Below, piece by piece: positions 12,313 to 25,185 of a DNA stretch of 64,000 nucleotides. The stretch is from assembly GCA_948144175.1 (NCBI GenBank), contig CANXME010000216.1:51001-115000 (forward strand), written 5' to 3'. Position 1 is the stretch's first letter, and every line of letters starts with the position of its first letter. The position numbers and the translations under genes were made by a program. Source of the stretch: Closterium sp. NIES-65. Lineage: Eukaryota; Streptophyta; Zygnematophyceae; Desmidiales; Closteriaceae. The notes under the pieces were generated by a model. The model did no database searches, was not told the DNA's origin, and saw nothing but the letters and a program-made list of their open reading frames with translations.

Positions 12313-13981
12313 TTGGTCTAGTAGTTTGCCAGGTCCAGCAGCTTGCCTGGTCTAGGAGCTTGCCTGGTCTAGGAGCTTGCCTTGTCCAGGAGCGTTCCTA
12401 GTCCACGAGTTTGCCTGGTCCAGATCTTGCGTGGTCCAGGAGCTTGCTTGTTCCACGAGCGTGCCTGGTCCTGGAGCTTGCCTTGTCCAGGAGCTTTCTT
12501 GGTCCGGGAGCGTGCCTGGTCCAGGAGCTTGCCTGGTCTAGGAGCTTTCCTGGTCCAAGAGCTTGCCTGGTCCAAGAGCTTGCCTTGTCCAGGAGCTTGC
12601 CTGGTCCAGGAGCGTGCGTGATCCACGAGCTTGCCTTTTCCAAGAGCTTGCCTGGTCCGGGAGCGTGCCTGGTCCAAGAGCTTGCCTGGTCCAGGAGCTT
12701 TCATGGTCCAAGAGCTTGCCTTGTCCAAGAGCTTGCTTGGTCCAGAAGCCTGCCTGGTCCAAGAGCTTGCCTGGTCCAGGAGCGTGTCTGGGTTAAGAGC
12801 TTGCCTGGTCCAGGAGCTTGCGTGGTCGAGGAGCTTGCCTGGTCCAAGAGCTTGCCTGGTCCAGGAGCTTGCCTTGTCCAAGAGCTTGCCTGGTCCAAGA
12901 GCTTGCGTGGTCTAGGAGCTTGCCTGGTCCAGGAGCTTGCCTAGTCTAGGAGCTTGCCTGGTCTAGGAGCTTGCTTGGTCCAAGAGCGTGCCCGGTCCGG
13001 AAGCTTGCCTGGTCCAGGAGCTTGCCTGGTCTAGGAGCTTGCATGGTCCAGGAGCGTGCCTGGTCCAGGAGCTTGCCTGGTCCAGGAGCTATCCTGGTCC
13101 AGGAGCTTGCCTGGTCAAGGAGCTTGCCTGGTCCAGGAGCTTGCCTTCTGTTCCAAGAGCTTGCTTGGTCCAGAAGCCTGCTTGGTCCAAGAGCTTGCCT
13201 GGTACAGGAGTGTGCCTGGTCCAAGAGCTTGCGTGGTCCAGGAGCTTGCGTGGTCCAGGAGCTTGCTGGTCAAGGAGCTTGCCTGGTCCAGGAGCTTGCC
13301 TCGTCCAAGAGCTTGCCTGGTCCAGAAGCTTGCCTGGTCCAGGAGCTTGCCTAGTCCAGCAGCTTGCTTGGTCTAGGAGCTTGCCTTGTCTAGGAGCTTG
13401 CTTGGTCCAAGCGCGTTCCTGGTCCACGAGTTTGCCTGGTCTAGAAGCTTGCCTGGTCCAGGAGCTTGCCTGTTCCAAAAGCGTGCCTGGTCCAGGAGCT
13501 TGCCTTGTCCACGAGCTTTCATGGTCCATTAGCTTGCTTGGTCCAGGAGCTTGCCTGGTCCAAGAGCTTGCGTGGTCCAGGAGCTTGCGTGGTCCAGGAG
13601 CTTGCCTGGTCAAGGAGCTTGCCTGGTCCAGGAGCTTGCCTGGTCCAAGAGCTTGCCTGGTCTAGGAGCTTGCCTGGTCCAGGAGCTTGCCTAGTCCAGC
13701 AGCTTGCCTGGTCTAGGAGCTTGCCTGGTCTAGGAGCTTGCCTGGTCCAGGAGCGTTCCTGGTCCACGTGTTTGCGTGGTCCAAAAGCTTGCCTCGTCTA
13801 GGAGCGTTCTTGTGCCAAGAGCTTGCTTGGTCTAGAAGCCTGCCTGGTCCAAGAGCTTGCCTGGTCCAAGAGCTTGCGTGGTCCAGGAGCTTGCGTGGTC
13901 CAGGAGCTTGCCTGGTCAAGGAGCTTGCCTGGTCCAAGAGCTTGCCTGGTCTAGGAGCTTGCCTGGTCTAGGAGCTTGCCT

Positions 13982-14895
13982 GGTCTAACAGCTTGCCTGA
14001 ACCAGGAGCGTGCCTGGTCCAGGAGCTTGCCTGATCCAGGGCTTGCCTGGTCCAGGAGCTTGCCTGGTCTAGGATCTTGCCTGGTCCAGGAGCATGCCTG
14101 GTCCACGAGCTTGCCTGGTCCAAGAGCTTGCCTGGTCCAGGAGCTTGCCTGGTCCAGGTTCTTGCCTGGTCCAGGAGCTTGCCTGGTCCGGAAGCTTCCC
14201 TGGTCCAGGAGCTTGCCTGGTCTAGGAGCTTGCCTGGTCCACGAGCCTGCCTTGTCTTGGAGCTTGCCTGGTCCAGGAGCTTGCCAGGTCTAGGAGCGTG
14301 CTTGGTTCACAAGCTTGCCTGGTCAAGGAGCTTGCCAAAACTAGGAGCTTGCCTGGTCCAACAACTTGCCTGGTCCAAGTGCTTGCTTTGTCCAGGAGCG
14401 TGCCCGGTCCAAGAGCTTGCCTGGTCCAGGAGCTTGCCTGGTCCAGGAGCTTGCTTGGTCCAGGAGCGTGCCTGGTCCACAAGATTGCCCGGTCCAGGAG
14501 CTTGCGTGGTCCAGGAGCTTGCCTGGTCTAGGATCTTGCCTGGTCCAGGAGCTTGCCTGGTCCAGGAGCGTGCCTGGTCCACGTGTTTGCATGGTTCAGG
14601 AGCTTGCCTGGTCCACGAATTTGCCTGGTCCAAGAGCTTGCCTGGTCCAGGAGCTTGCCTGGTCTAGGAGCTTGCCTGGTCCAGGAGCTTGCCTGGTCGA
14701 GGAGCTTGCCTGGTCCACGAGTTTGCCTGGTCCAGGAGCTTGCTTGGTCCAGGAGCTTGCGTGGTCCAGGAGCTTGCGTGGTCTAGGAGCCTGCCTGGTC
14801 TAGGAGCTCGCCTGGTCTAACAGCTTGCCTCGTCCAAGAGCTTGCTTGGTCCAGGAGCGTGAATGGTCCAAGAGCTTGCCCGGTCAAGGAGCTTG
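13982..14895 (+). repeat. Higher-order duplication in the 17-mer block, copy 1
   Basis: This is the first member of a direct duplication about 2.48 kb apart. It begins with the rare units GGTCTAACAGC and CTGAACCAGG and includes a unit shortened to CTGATCCAGGGCTTGCC. The same irregular order is found at 16463-17325. The right part of the duplication is offset by about 2.43 kb, so a few units were lost from one copy. Confidence 0.85.
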
Positions 14896-16462
14896 CCTGG
14901 TCCAGGAGCTTGCCTAGTCCAGCAGCTTGCCTGGTCTAGGAGCTTGCCTTGTCTAGGAGCTTGCTTGGTCCAAGCGCGTTCCTGGTCCACGAGTTTGCCT
15001 GGTCCAGAAGCTTGCCTGGTCCAGGAGCTTGCCTGTTCCACGAGCGTGCCTGGTCCAGGAGCTTGCCTTGTCCACGAGCTTTCATGGTCCATTAGCTTGC
15101 CTGGTCCAGGAGCTTGCCTGGTCCAAGAGCTTGCGTGGTCGAGGAGCTTGCGTGGTCCAGGAGCTTGCCTGGTCAAGGAGCTTGCCTGGTCCAGGAGCTT
15201 GCCTGGTCCAAGAGCTTGCCTGGTCTAGGAGCTTGCCTGGTCCAGGAGCTTGCCTAGTCCAGTAGCTTGCCTGGTCTAGGAGCTTGCCTGGTCTAGGAGC
15301 TTGCCTGGTCCAGGAGCGTTCCTGGTCCACGTGTTTGCGTGGTCCAAAAGCTTGCCTCGTCCAGGAGCGTTCCTGTGCCAAGAGCTTGCTTGGTCTAGAA
15401 GCCTGCCTGGTCCAAGAGCTTGCCTGGTCCAAGAGCTTGCGTGGTCCAGGAGCTTGTGTGGTCCAGGAGCTTGCCTGGTCAAGGAGCTTGCTTGGTCTAG
15501 GAGCTTGCCTGGTCCAAGAGCTTGCCTGGTCCAGGAGCTTGCCTGGTCCAGGAGCTTGCCTGGTCGAGGAGCTTGCCTGGTCGCGGAGCTTGCTTGATCT
15601 AGGAGCTTTCCTAGTCTAGGAGCATTCCTGGTTCAAGAGCTCGCCTGGTCCAGGAGCTTGCCCGGTCCAGGAGCTTGCCTGGTCCAACAGCTTGCCTGGT
15701 CCACGAGCGTGACTGGTCCAAGAGCACGCTTGGGCCAGAAGCTTGCTTCCTTCAGGAGCTTGCCTGGTCCAGGAGCTTGCCATGTCCAAGAGCTTGCCTG
15801 GTCCAGGAGCATGCGTGGTCCAGGAGCTTGCCTGGTCTAGGAGGTTGCCTGGTCCAAGAGCTTGCCTGGTCTAGGAGCTTGCCTAGTCTAAGAGCTTGCC
15901 TGGTCTAGGAGCTTGCCTGGTCCAAGACCTTGCCTAGTCCAAGAGCTTGCCTGGTCGAAGAGCTTGCCTGGTCCAAGATCTTGCCTGGTCCAAGAGCTTG
16001 TCTGGTCCAGGAGCTTGCCTTGTCCACGAGCTTGCCTGGTCCAGGTGCTTGCCTGGTCTAGAACCTTGCCTGGTCTAGGAGCTTGTCTGGTTTAGGAGCT
16101 TACCTGGTCTAGGAACGTGCCTGGTCCAGGAGCGTGCTTGGTCTAGGAGCTTGCCTAGTCCACGAGCTTGCCTGGTCCAGGAGCTTGCGTGGTCTAGGAG
16201 CGTGCCAGGTCCATGAGCTTGCCTGGTCCAGGAGCTTGATTGGTCCAAGAGCTTGCCTGGTCCAGGAGCTTGCCTGGTCCACGAGCTTGCCTGGTCAAAG
16301 AGATTGCATGGTCCGGGAGCTTCCCTGGTCAAGGAGCTTGCCTGGTCCAGGAGCTTGCTTGGTCTAGGAGCTTGCGAGGTCCAGGAGCTTGCCTGGTCTA
16401 GGAGCTTGCCTGGTCTAGGAGCTTGCCTGGTCTAGGAGCTTGCCTGGTCTAGGAGCTTGCCT

Positions 16463-17325
16463 GGTCTAACAGCTTGCCTGAACCAGGAGCGTGCCTGGTC
16501 CAGGAGCTTGCCTGATCCAGGGCTTGCCTGGTCCAGGAGCTTGCCTGGTCTAGGATCTTGCCTGGTCCAGGAGCATGCCTGGTCCACGAGCTTGCCTGGT
16601 CCAAGAGCTTGCCTGGTCCAGGAGCTTGCCTGGTCCAGGATCTTGCCTGGTCCAGGAGCTTGCCTGGTCCGGGAGCTTCCCTGGTCCAGGAGCTTGCCTG
16701 GTCTAGGAGCTTGCCTGGTCCAGGAGCCTGCCTTGTCTTGGAGCTTGCCTGGTCCAGGAGCTTGCCAGGTCCAGGAGCGTGCTTGGTTCACAAGCTTGCC
16801 TGGTCAAGGAGCTTGCCAAAACTAGGAGCTTGCCTGGTCCAACAACTTGCCTGGTCCAAGTGCTTGCTTGGTCCAGGAGCGTGCCTGGTCCAAGAGCTTG
16901 CCTGGTCCAGGAGCTTGCCTGGTCCAGGAGCTTGCTTGGTCCAGGAGCGTGCCTGGTCCACAAGATTGCGCGGTCCAGGAGCTTGCGTGGTCCAGGAGCT
17001 TGCCTGGTCTAGGATCTTGCCTGGTCCAGGAGCTTGCCTGGTCCAGGAGCGTGCCTGGTCCACGTGTTTGCGTGGTTCAGGAGCTTGCCTGGTCCACGAA
17101 TTTGCCTGGTCCAAGAGCTTGCCTGGTCCAGGAGCTTGCCTGGTCTAGGAGCTTGCCTGGTCCAGGAGCTTGCCTGGTCCAGGAGCTTGCCTGGTCCACG
17201 AGTTTGCCTGGTCCAGGAGCTTGCTTGGTCCAGGAGCTTGCGTGGACTAACAGCTTGCCTCGTCCAAGAGCTTGCTTGGTCCAGGAGCGTGAATGGTCCA
17301 AGAGCTTGCCCGGTCAAGGAGCTTG
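16463..17325 (+). repeat. Higher-order duplication in the 17-mer block, copy 2
   Basis: This is the second member of the direct duplication. It shares the shortened unit near 16510 and the rare GCCAAAACTAGG unit near 16813 (14333 in copy 1). Substitutions between copies are scattered. Confidence 0.85.
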
Positions 17326-20300
17326 CCTGGTCCAGGAGCTTTCCTGGTCCAGGAGCTTGCCTGGTCCAGGAGCTTGCTTGGTCGAGAAGCCTGCCTGGTC
17401 CAAGAGCTTGCTTTCTGCAGGAGCGTGCCTGGTCCAAGAGCTTGCGTGGTCCAGGAGCTTGCCAGGTCCAAGAGCCTGCGTGGTCCAGGAGCTTGCCTGG
17501 TCAAGGAGCTTGCCTGGTCCGGAATCGTGCCTGGTCCACGAGGGTGCCTGGTCCAGGAGCTTGCCTGGTGCACGAGCCTGCCTGGTCCAGGAGCTTGCCT
17601 GGTCCTGGAGCTTGCCTGGTCCACGAGCTTGCCTGGTCCACGAGCTTGCCTGGTCCACGAGCTTGCCTGGTCCAGGAGCTTTCCCGGTCTAGGAGCTTGC
17701 CAGGTCCAGGAGCTTGCCTGGTCCAGGAGCTTGCCTGGTCCAGGAGGTTGCCTGGTCCAAGAGCGTGCGTGATCCACGAACTTGCCTGGTCCAGGAGTTT
17801 GCCTGGTCCAGGAGCTTGCCTAGTCCAGGTGCTTGTCTGGTCCACGAGCTTGCTTGGTGCACGAGTTTGCCTGGTCCAGGAGCTTGCCAGGTCCAGGAGC
17901 TTGCTTGGTCCAGTAGCTTGCCTAATCTAGGAGCTTGCCTGGTCCAGGAGCGTGCCTGGCGCACGAGCTTGCCTAGTACAGGAGCTTGCATGGTCCAGGA
18001 GCTTGCGTGGTCCAGGAGCGTGCCTTGTCCAAGAGCTTACCTAGTCCAGGAGCTTGCATGGTCCAGGAGCTTGCCTGGTTGACGAGTTTGCCTGGTCCAG
18101 GAGCTTGTCTGGTCCAGGAGCTTGCCTGGTCTAGGAGCTTGCCTGGTCCATGAGCGTGCCGGGTCCAGGAGCTTGCCTGGTCCAGGAGCTTGCCTGGTCC
18201 AGGAGCTTGCCTGGTCCAGGAGCGTGCCTGATCCACGAGCCTGCCTGGTCCAAGGGCTTGACTGGTCCAAGATCGTGCCTGGTCCACGAGCGTGCCTGGT
18301 CCAGCAGCTTGCCTTGTCCAGGATCTTGCCTGGTCTAGGAGCTTTCCTGGTCCAGGAGCTTGCTTGGTCCAGGAGCTTGCCTGGTCCAAGAGCTTGCCTG
18401 GTCCAAAAGCTTGCCTGGTCCATGAGCGTGCCTGGTCCAAGAGCTTGCCTGGTCCAGGAGCTTGCTTGGTCCAGAAGCCTGCCTGGTCCAAGTGCTTGCC
18501 TGGTCGAGGAGCGTGCCTGGTCCAAGAGCTTGCGTGGTCCAGGAGCTTGCCTGGTCCAGGAGCTTGCTTGGTCGAGAAGCATGATAGATCCAAGAGCTTG
18601 CCTGGTCCGGGTGCGTGCCTAGTCCAAGAGCTTCCGTGGTCCAGAAGCTTGCCTGGTCCAGGAGCTTGCTTAGTCCAGGAGCGTGCTTGGTCCACGAGCC
18701 TGCCTGGTCCATGAGCTTGCTAGGTCCAGGAGCTTGCCTGGTCCAGGAGCTTGCCTGGTCCACGAGCTTGCTTGGTCCACGAGCTTGCCTGGTCCAGGAG
18801 CTTGCCTGGTCTAGGAGCTTGCCTGGTCCACGAGCTTGCCTGGTCCAGGAGCTTGCGTGGTCCAGGAGGTTGCCTGGTCCAGGAGCGTGCCTGGTCCACG
18901 AGCTTGCCTGGTCCAAGAGCTTGCCTGCTCCAAGAGCTTGTATGGTCCAAGAGCTTGCCTGGTCCAAGGGCTTGCGTGGTCCACGAGCTTGCCTGGTCCA
19001 GGAGCTTGCCTACTCCAGGAGCGTGCCTGGTCCAGGAGCTTGCCTGGTCCACGACCTTGCCTGATCTAGGAGCTTGCCTGGTCCAGGAGCGTGCTTGGTC
19101 CAGGAGCTTGCGTGATCCAGGAGCTTGCTTCGTCCATGAGCTTGCCTTGTCCAGGATCTTGCTTGGTCCAGGAGCGTGCCTGGTCCACGAGTTTGCCTAG
19201 TCCAGGAGCCTGCCTCGTCCAGGAGCTTGCCTGGTCTAGGAGCTTGTGTGGTCCAGGAGCGTGAGTGGTCCACGAGCTTGCCTTGTCCAGGAGCTTGCCT
19301 GGTCTAGGAGCTTGCCTAGTCCAGGAGCGTGCCTGGTCCAGGAGTGTGCCTGGTCTAAGAGCTTGCGTGGTCCAGGAGCTTGTCTTTTCCAGGAGCTTGC
19401 CTTGTCGAGGAGCGTGCCTGGTCAAGGAGTGTGCCTGGTCCTGGAGCTTGCTTGGTCCAGAAGCCTGCCTGGTCTAAGAGCTTGCTTGGTCCAGGAGCGT
19501 GCCTAGTCCAAGAGCTTGCCTGGTCGAAGAGCGTGCCTGGTCGAGGAGCGTGCCTGGTCGAGGAGCTTGCCTGGTCCAGGAGCTTGCCTTGTCCAGGAGC
19601 TTGCCTGGACCAAGAGCTTGCCTAGTCCAGGAGCTTGCGTGGTCCAGGAGCTTGCCTGGTCCAGGAGCTTGCCTGGTCTACGAGCTTGCTGGTCCAGGAG
19701 CTTGCCTGGTCCAGGAGCTTGCTTGTTCCAGAAGCATTCCTCGGCCAAGAGCTTGCCTGGTCCAAGAGCATGCCTGGTCCAAGAGATTGCGTGGTCCAGT
19801 AGCTTGCCTTGTCCAGGAGCTTGCCTGGTCCACAAGCGTGCCTGGTCCAGGAGCTTGCTTGGTGCAGGAGCTTGCCTGATCCAGGAGCTTGCCTTGTCCA
19901 TGAGCGTGCTTGGTCCAGGAGTGTGCCTGGTCCAGGAGCTTCCTTGGTCCAGAAGCTTGCCAGGTCCAAGAGCTTGCGTGGTCCAGGAGCTTGCCTGGTC
20001 AAGGAGCTTGCCTGGTCCGGAATCGTGCTTGGTCCACGAGGGTGCCTAGTCCAAGAGCTTGCCTGGTCCACGAGCCTCCCTGGTCCAGGAGCTCCAGGAG
20101 CTTGCCTGGTCCACGAGCTTGCCTGGTCCACGAGCTTGCCTGGTCCACGAGCTTGCCTGGTCCAGGAGCTTGCTTGGTCCAGGAGCTTGCCTGGTCCAAG
20201 AGCTTGCCTGGTCCAAAAGCTTGCCTGGTCCAGGAGCGTGCCTGGTCCAGGAGCTTGCCCGGTCCAGGAGCTTGCTTGGTCCAGAAGCCTGCCTGGTCCA

Positions 20301-21335
20301 AGTGCTTGCCTGGTCGAGGAGCGTGCCTGGTCCAAGAGCTTGCGTGGTCTAGGAGCTTGCCTGGTCCTGGAGCTTGCTTGGTCGAGAAGCATGAAAGGTC
20401 CATGAGCTTGCGTGGTCCAGGAGCTTGCCTGGTCCAGGAGCGTGCCTGGTCTAGGAGCGTGCCTGGTCAAGGAGCGTTCCTGGTCTAGGAGCGTGCCTGG
20501 TCCAGGAGCGTGTCTGGTTTAAAAGCTTGCCTGGTCCAGGAGCTTGCCTGGTCCAGGAGCTTGCCTGGTCTAGGAGCGTGCCTGATCCACGAGCCTGCCT
20601 AGTCCAAGGGCTTGCCTGGTCCAAGATCGTGCCTGGTCCACGAGCGTGCCTGTTCCAGGAGCTTGCCTCGTCCAGGAGCTTGCCTGGTCTAGGAGCTTGC
20701 CTGGTCCAGGAGCTTGCTTGGTCCAGGAGCTTGCCTGGTCCAAGAGCTTGCCTGGTCCAAAAGCTAGCCTGGTCCAGGAGCGTGCCTGGTCCAGGAGCTT
20801 GCCTGGTCCAGGAGCTTGCTTGGTCCAGAAGCCTGCCTGGTCCAAGTGCTTGCCTGGTCGAGGAGCGTGCCTGGTCCAAGAGCTTGCGCGGTCCAGGAGC
20901 TTGCCTTGTCCAGGAGCTTTCTTGGTCGAGAAGCATGAAAGGTCCAAGAGCTTGCGTGGTCCAGGAGCTTGCCTGGTCCAGGAGCGTGCCTGGTCCAGGA
21001 GCGTGCCTGGTCCAGGAGCGTGCCTGGTCCAGGAGCGTGCCTGGTCCATGAGCTTGCCTGGTGTAACAGCTTGCCTGGTCCAGGAGCGTGCCTGGTCTAG
21101 GAGCTTGCCTGATCCAGGAGCTTGCCTGGTCCAGGAGCTTGCCTGGTCTAGGATCTTGCCTGGTCCAGGAGCATGCCTGGTCCACGAGCTTGCCTGGTCC
21201 AGGAGCTTGCCTGGTCCAGGAGCTTGCCTGGTCCTGGAGCGAGCCTGGTCCAGGAGCTTGCATGGTCCAGGAGCTTGCCTGGTCTAACAGCTTGCCTGGT
21301 CCAGGAGCGTGCCTGGTCCAGGAGCTTGCCTGGTC

Positions 21336-24300
21336 TATGTCCACGTCCATGTCCACGACCAGGTCCACGTCCACGACCATGTCCACGTCCACGTCCACGT
21401 CCACGTCCACGACCATGTCCACGTCCACGTCCATGTCCACGTCCACGTCCACGTCCACGTCCAAGTCCACGTCCACGTCCACGTCCACGTCCACGTCCAC
21501 GTCCAAGTCCACGTCCACGTCCACGTCCACGTCCACGTCCACGTCCACGTCCACGTCCACGACCATGTCCACGTCCACGACCACGTCCACGACCACGTCC
21601 AAGTCCACGTCCACGTCCACGACCACGTCCAAGTCCACGTCCACGTCCACGTCCACGTCCACGTCCACGTTCACGTCCACGTCCACGTCCACGTCCACGT
21701 TCACGTCCACGTCCACGTCCACGTCCATGTCCACGTCCACGTCCACGTCCATCTCCACGTCCACGTCCACGTCCACGTCCACGTCCACGTCCACGTCCAC
21801 GACCAGGTCCACGTCCACGTCCACGTCCACGTCCACGACCAGGTCCACGTCCACGTCCACGACCAGGTCCACGTCCACGTCCACGTCCAAGTCCACGTCC
21901 AAGTCCACGTCCATCTCCACGTCCAAGTCCTCCACGTCCACGTCCACGACCATGTCCACCTCCACGTCCACGTCCACGACCATGTCCACGTCCACGTCCA
22001 CGTCCACGTCCACGTTCACGACCAGGTCCACGTCCACGTCCATGTCCACGTCCACGTCCACGTCCACGTCCACGTCCATGTCCGCGTCCACGTCCACGTC
22101 CGCGTCCACGTCCGCGTCCATGTCCACGTCCACGTCCACGTCCACGACCAGGTCCACGTCCACGACCATGTCCACGTCCACGTCCACGTCCACGTCCACG
22201 ACCATGTCGACGTCCACGTCCACGTCCACGTCCACGTCCACGTCCATGACCATGTCCACGTCCACGTCCACGTCCACGTTCACGTCCACGACCACGACCA
22301 TGTCCACGTCCACGTCCACGTCCACGTCCACGTCCAAGTCCACGTCCACGTCCATGTCCACGTCCCCGTCCACGTCCACGTCCAAGTCCACGTCCACGTC
22401 CACGTCCACGTCCACGTCCACGACCATGTCCACGTCCACGACCACGTCCACGACCACGTCCAAGTCCACGTCCACGTCCACGACCACGTCCAAGTCCACG
22501 TCCACGTCCACGACCACGTCCACGTCCACGTCCACGTCCACGACCACGTCCACGTCCACGTCCACGTCCACGTCCACGTCCACGTCCACGTCCACGTCCA
22601 TCTCCACGTCCACGTCCACGTCCACGTCCACGTCCATCTCCACGTCCACGTCCACGTCCACGACCACGACCACGTCCACGTCCACGTCCATGTCCACGTC
22701 CACGTCCACGTCCACGTCCAGGACCACGTCCACGTCCACGTCCACGACCACGTCTATGTCCACGTCCACGTCCACCTCCACGTCCACGTCCACGTCCACG
22801 TCCATGTCCACGTCCACGTCCACGTCCACGACCACGTCCACGTCCACGTCCACGTCCACGTCCACGTCCATGTCCACGTCCATCTCCACGTCCACGTCCA
22901 CGTCCACGTCCACGTGTACGTCCACGTCCACGTCCACGTCCATGTCCACGTCCACGTCCACGTCCACGTCCACGTCCACGACCATGTCCACGTCCACGTC
23001 CACGACCACGTCCACGTCCACGTCCACGTCCATGTCCACGTCCACGTCCACGTCCACGTCCACGCGTCCACGTCCACGTCCACGTCCACGCGTCCACATC
23101 CACGTCCATGTCCACGTCCACGTCCATGTCCACGTCCACGTCCACGTCCACGTCCATGTCCATGTCCACGTCCTCCACGTCCACGTCCACGTCCACGTCC
23201 TCCACGTCCACGTCCACGTCCACGTCCAGGTCCACGTCCACGTCCACGTCCACGTCCACGTCCATGTCCACGTCCACGTCCACGTCCACGTCCACGTCCA
23301 CGTCCATGTCCACGTCCACGTCCACGTCCACGTCCACGTCCTCGACCACGTCCACGTCCACGTCCACGACCACGTCCACGTCCACGTCCACCTCCACGTC
23401 CACGTCCTCGTCCACGTCCACGTCCACGACCACGTCCACGTCCACGTCCACGTCCACAGCCACGACCACGTCCACGTTCACGTCCATGTCCACGTCCACG
23501 TCCACGTCCACGTCCAAGTCCACGTCCACGTCCACGTCCACGTCCACGTCCAGGTCCACGTGCACGTCCACGTCCACGTCTACGTCAACGTTTACGTCCA
23601 CGTCCATGTCCACGTCCATCTCCACGTCCACGTCCACGTCCACGTCCATGTCCACGTCCACGTCCACGTCCACGTTCACGTCCACGTGTACGTCCACGTC
23701 CACGTCCACGTCCACGTCCACGTCCACGTCTACGTCCACGTCCACGTCCACGTCCACGTCCACGTCCACGACCACGTCCACGTCCACGTCCACGTCCACC
23801 TCCACGACCACGTCCACGTCCACGTCCACGTCCACGTCTACGTCCACGTCCACGTCCAAGTCCACGTCCACGTCCACGTCCAAGTCCACGTCCACGTCCA
23901 CGTCCACGACCAGGTCCACGTCCACGTCCACGTCCACCTCCACGACCATGTCCACCTCCACGTCCACGTCCACGTCCACGTCCACGTCCACGTCCAAGTC
24001 CACGTCCACGTCCACGTCCACGTCCACGTCCATGTCCACGTCCACGTCCATGTCCACGTCCACGTCCATCTCCACGTCCACGTCCACGTCCACGTCCACG
24101 TCCACGTCCACGTCCAGGTCCACGTCCACGTCCACGTCCACGTCCACGTCCACGTGTACGTCCACGTCCACGTGTACGTCCACGTCCACGTCCACGTCCA
24201 TGTCCACGTCCACGTCCACGTCCACGTCCACGTTCACGTCCACGTCCACGACCATGTCCACGTCCACGTCCACGTCCACGACCACGACAACGTCCACGTC

Positions 24301-25185
24301 CACGTCCATGTCCGCGTCCACGTCCACGTCCACGTCCACGCGTCCACGTCCACGTCCATCTCCACGTCCGCGTCCACGTCCACGTCCACGTCCCTGTCCA
24401 CGTCCACGTCCTCCACGTCCACGTCCACGTCCACGTCCTCCACGTCCACGTCCACGTCCACGTCCACGTCTACGTCCACGTCCACCTCCACGTCCACGTC
24501 CACGTCCACGTCCATGTCCACGTCCACGTCCACGACCACGTCCACGTCCACGTCCACGTCCACGTCCATGTCCACGTCCATCTCCACGTCCACGTCCACG
24601 TCCACGTCCATGTCCACGTCCACGTCCACGTCCACGTCCACGTCCACGTCCATGTCCACGTCCACGTCCACGTCCACGTCCACGACCACGTCCACGTCCA
24701 CGTCCACGTCCACGACCACGACCACGTCCACGTCCATGTCCACGTCCACGTCCACGTCCACGTCCACGCGTCCACGTCCACGTCCATGTCCACGTCCACG
24801 TCCACGTCCACGTCCACGTCCATGTCCACGTCTACGTCCTCCACGTCCACGTCCACGTCCACGTCCTCCACGTCCACGTCCACAACCACGTCCATGTCCA
24901 CGTCCACGTCCACGTCCACGTCCACGTCCACGTCCACGTCCATGTCCACGTCCACGTCCACGTGTACGTCCACGTCCACGTCCACGTCCACGTGTACGTC
25001 CACGTCCACGTCCACGTCCACGTCCATGTCCACGTCCAGGTCCACGTCCACGTCCACGTCCACGTCCACGTCCATGTCCACGTCCACGTCCTCCACGTCC
25101 ACGTCCACGGCCACGTCCTCCACGTCCACGTCCACAACCACGTCCACGTCCACGTCCATGTCCACGTCCACGTCCACGTCCACGT
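21336..25185 (-). repeat. Hexamer satellite array B, (GTCCAC)n on the + strand
   Basis: The same hexamer as array A but in the opposite orientation, about 640 units by length. Common variants are GTCCAT, GACCAC, GACCAG, GTCCAA and GTTCAC. Phase-changing units GTCCTCCAC cluster near 23170-23210, 24410-24440, 24838-24870 and 25090-25120. CACGCGTCCACG junction units lie near 23065, 23088, 24338 and 24768. The array ends at the Copia insertion and continues beyond it as array C. Confidence 0.97.
25181..25185. repeat. Target-site duplication (CACGT), left copy
   Basis: The five bases CACGT directly precede the left LTR and directly follow the right LTR. They come from the CCACGT array. Five base pairs is the usual duplication length for Copia integrases. 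Confidence 0.85.

Larger units (their letters stand above)
12313..21335 (+). repeat. 17-bp minisatellite, block 5 (long forward block with higher-order repeats)
   Basis: About 9 kb of forward 17-mers without another flip. Internal duplications are visible from rare variant units. Positions 13982 to about 14895 recur at 16463 to about 17325, both starting GGTCTAACAGCTTGCCTGAA. Positions of about 13340-13940 recur at about 14903-15503, both with CCAAGCGCGTTCC. About 18130-18600 recurs at about 20480-20950, and part of it again near 20140-20410. About 17507-17660 recurs near 20007-20160 around CCGGAATCGTGC. The block ends at GCCTGGTCT, where hexamer array B begins. Confidence 0.95.

Noticed and set aside
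5792-21287. Many 60-300-codon frames with a PGPGACLVQELAWSRSL-type repeat on both strands
   Set aside because: They are translations of the 17-bp unit (three units make 51 bp) in several overlapping frames and both orientations, with no conserved ends.
5783-21335. CRISPR array
   Set aside because: The 17-bp units are directly adjacent with no unique spacers, there are no cas genes, and the context is eukaryotic.
5783-21335. CENP-B box, also 17 bp, in the minisatellite
   Set aside because: The unit length coincides, but the TTCG...CGGGA core of the CENP-B box is absent from the consensus.
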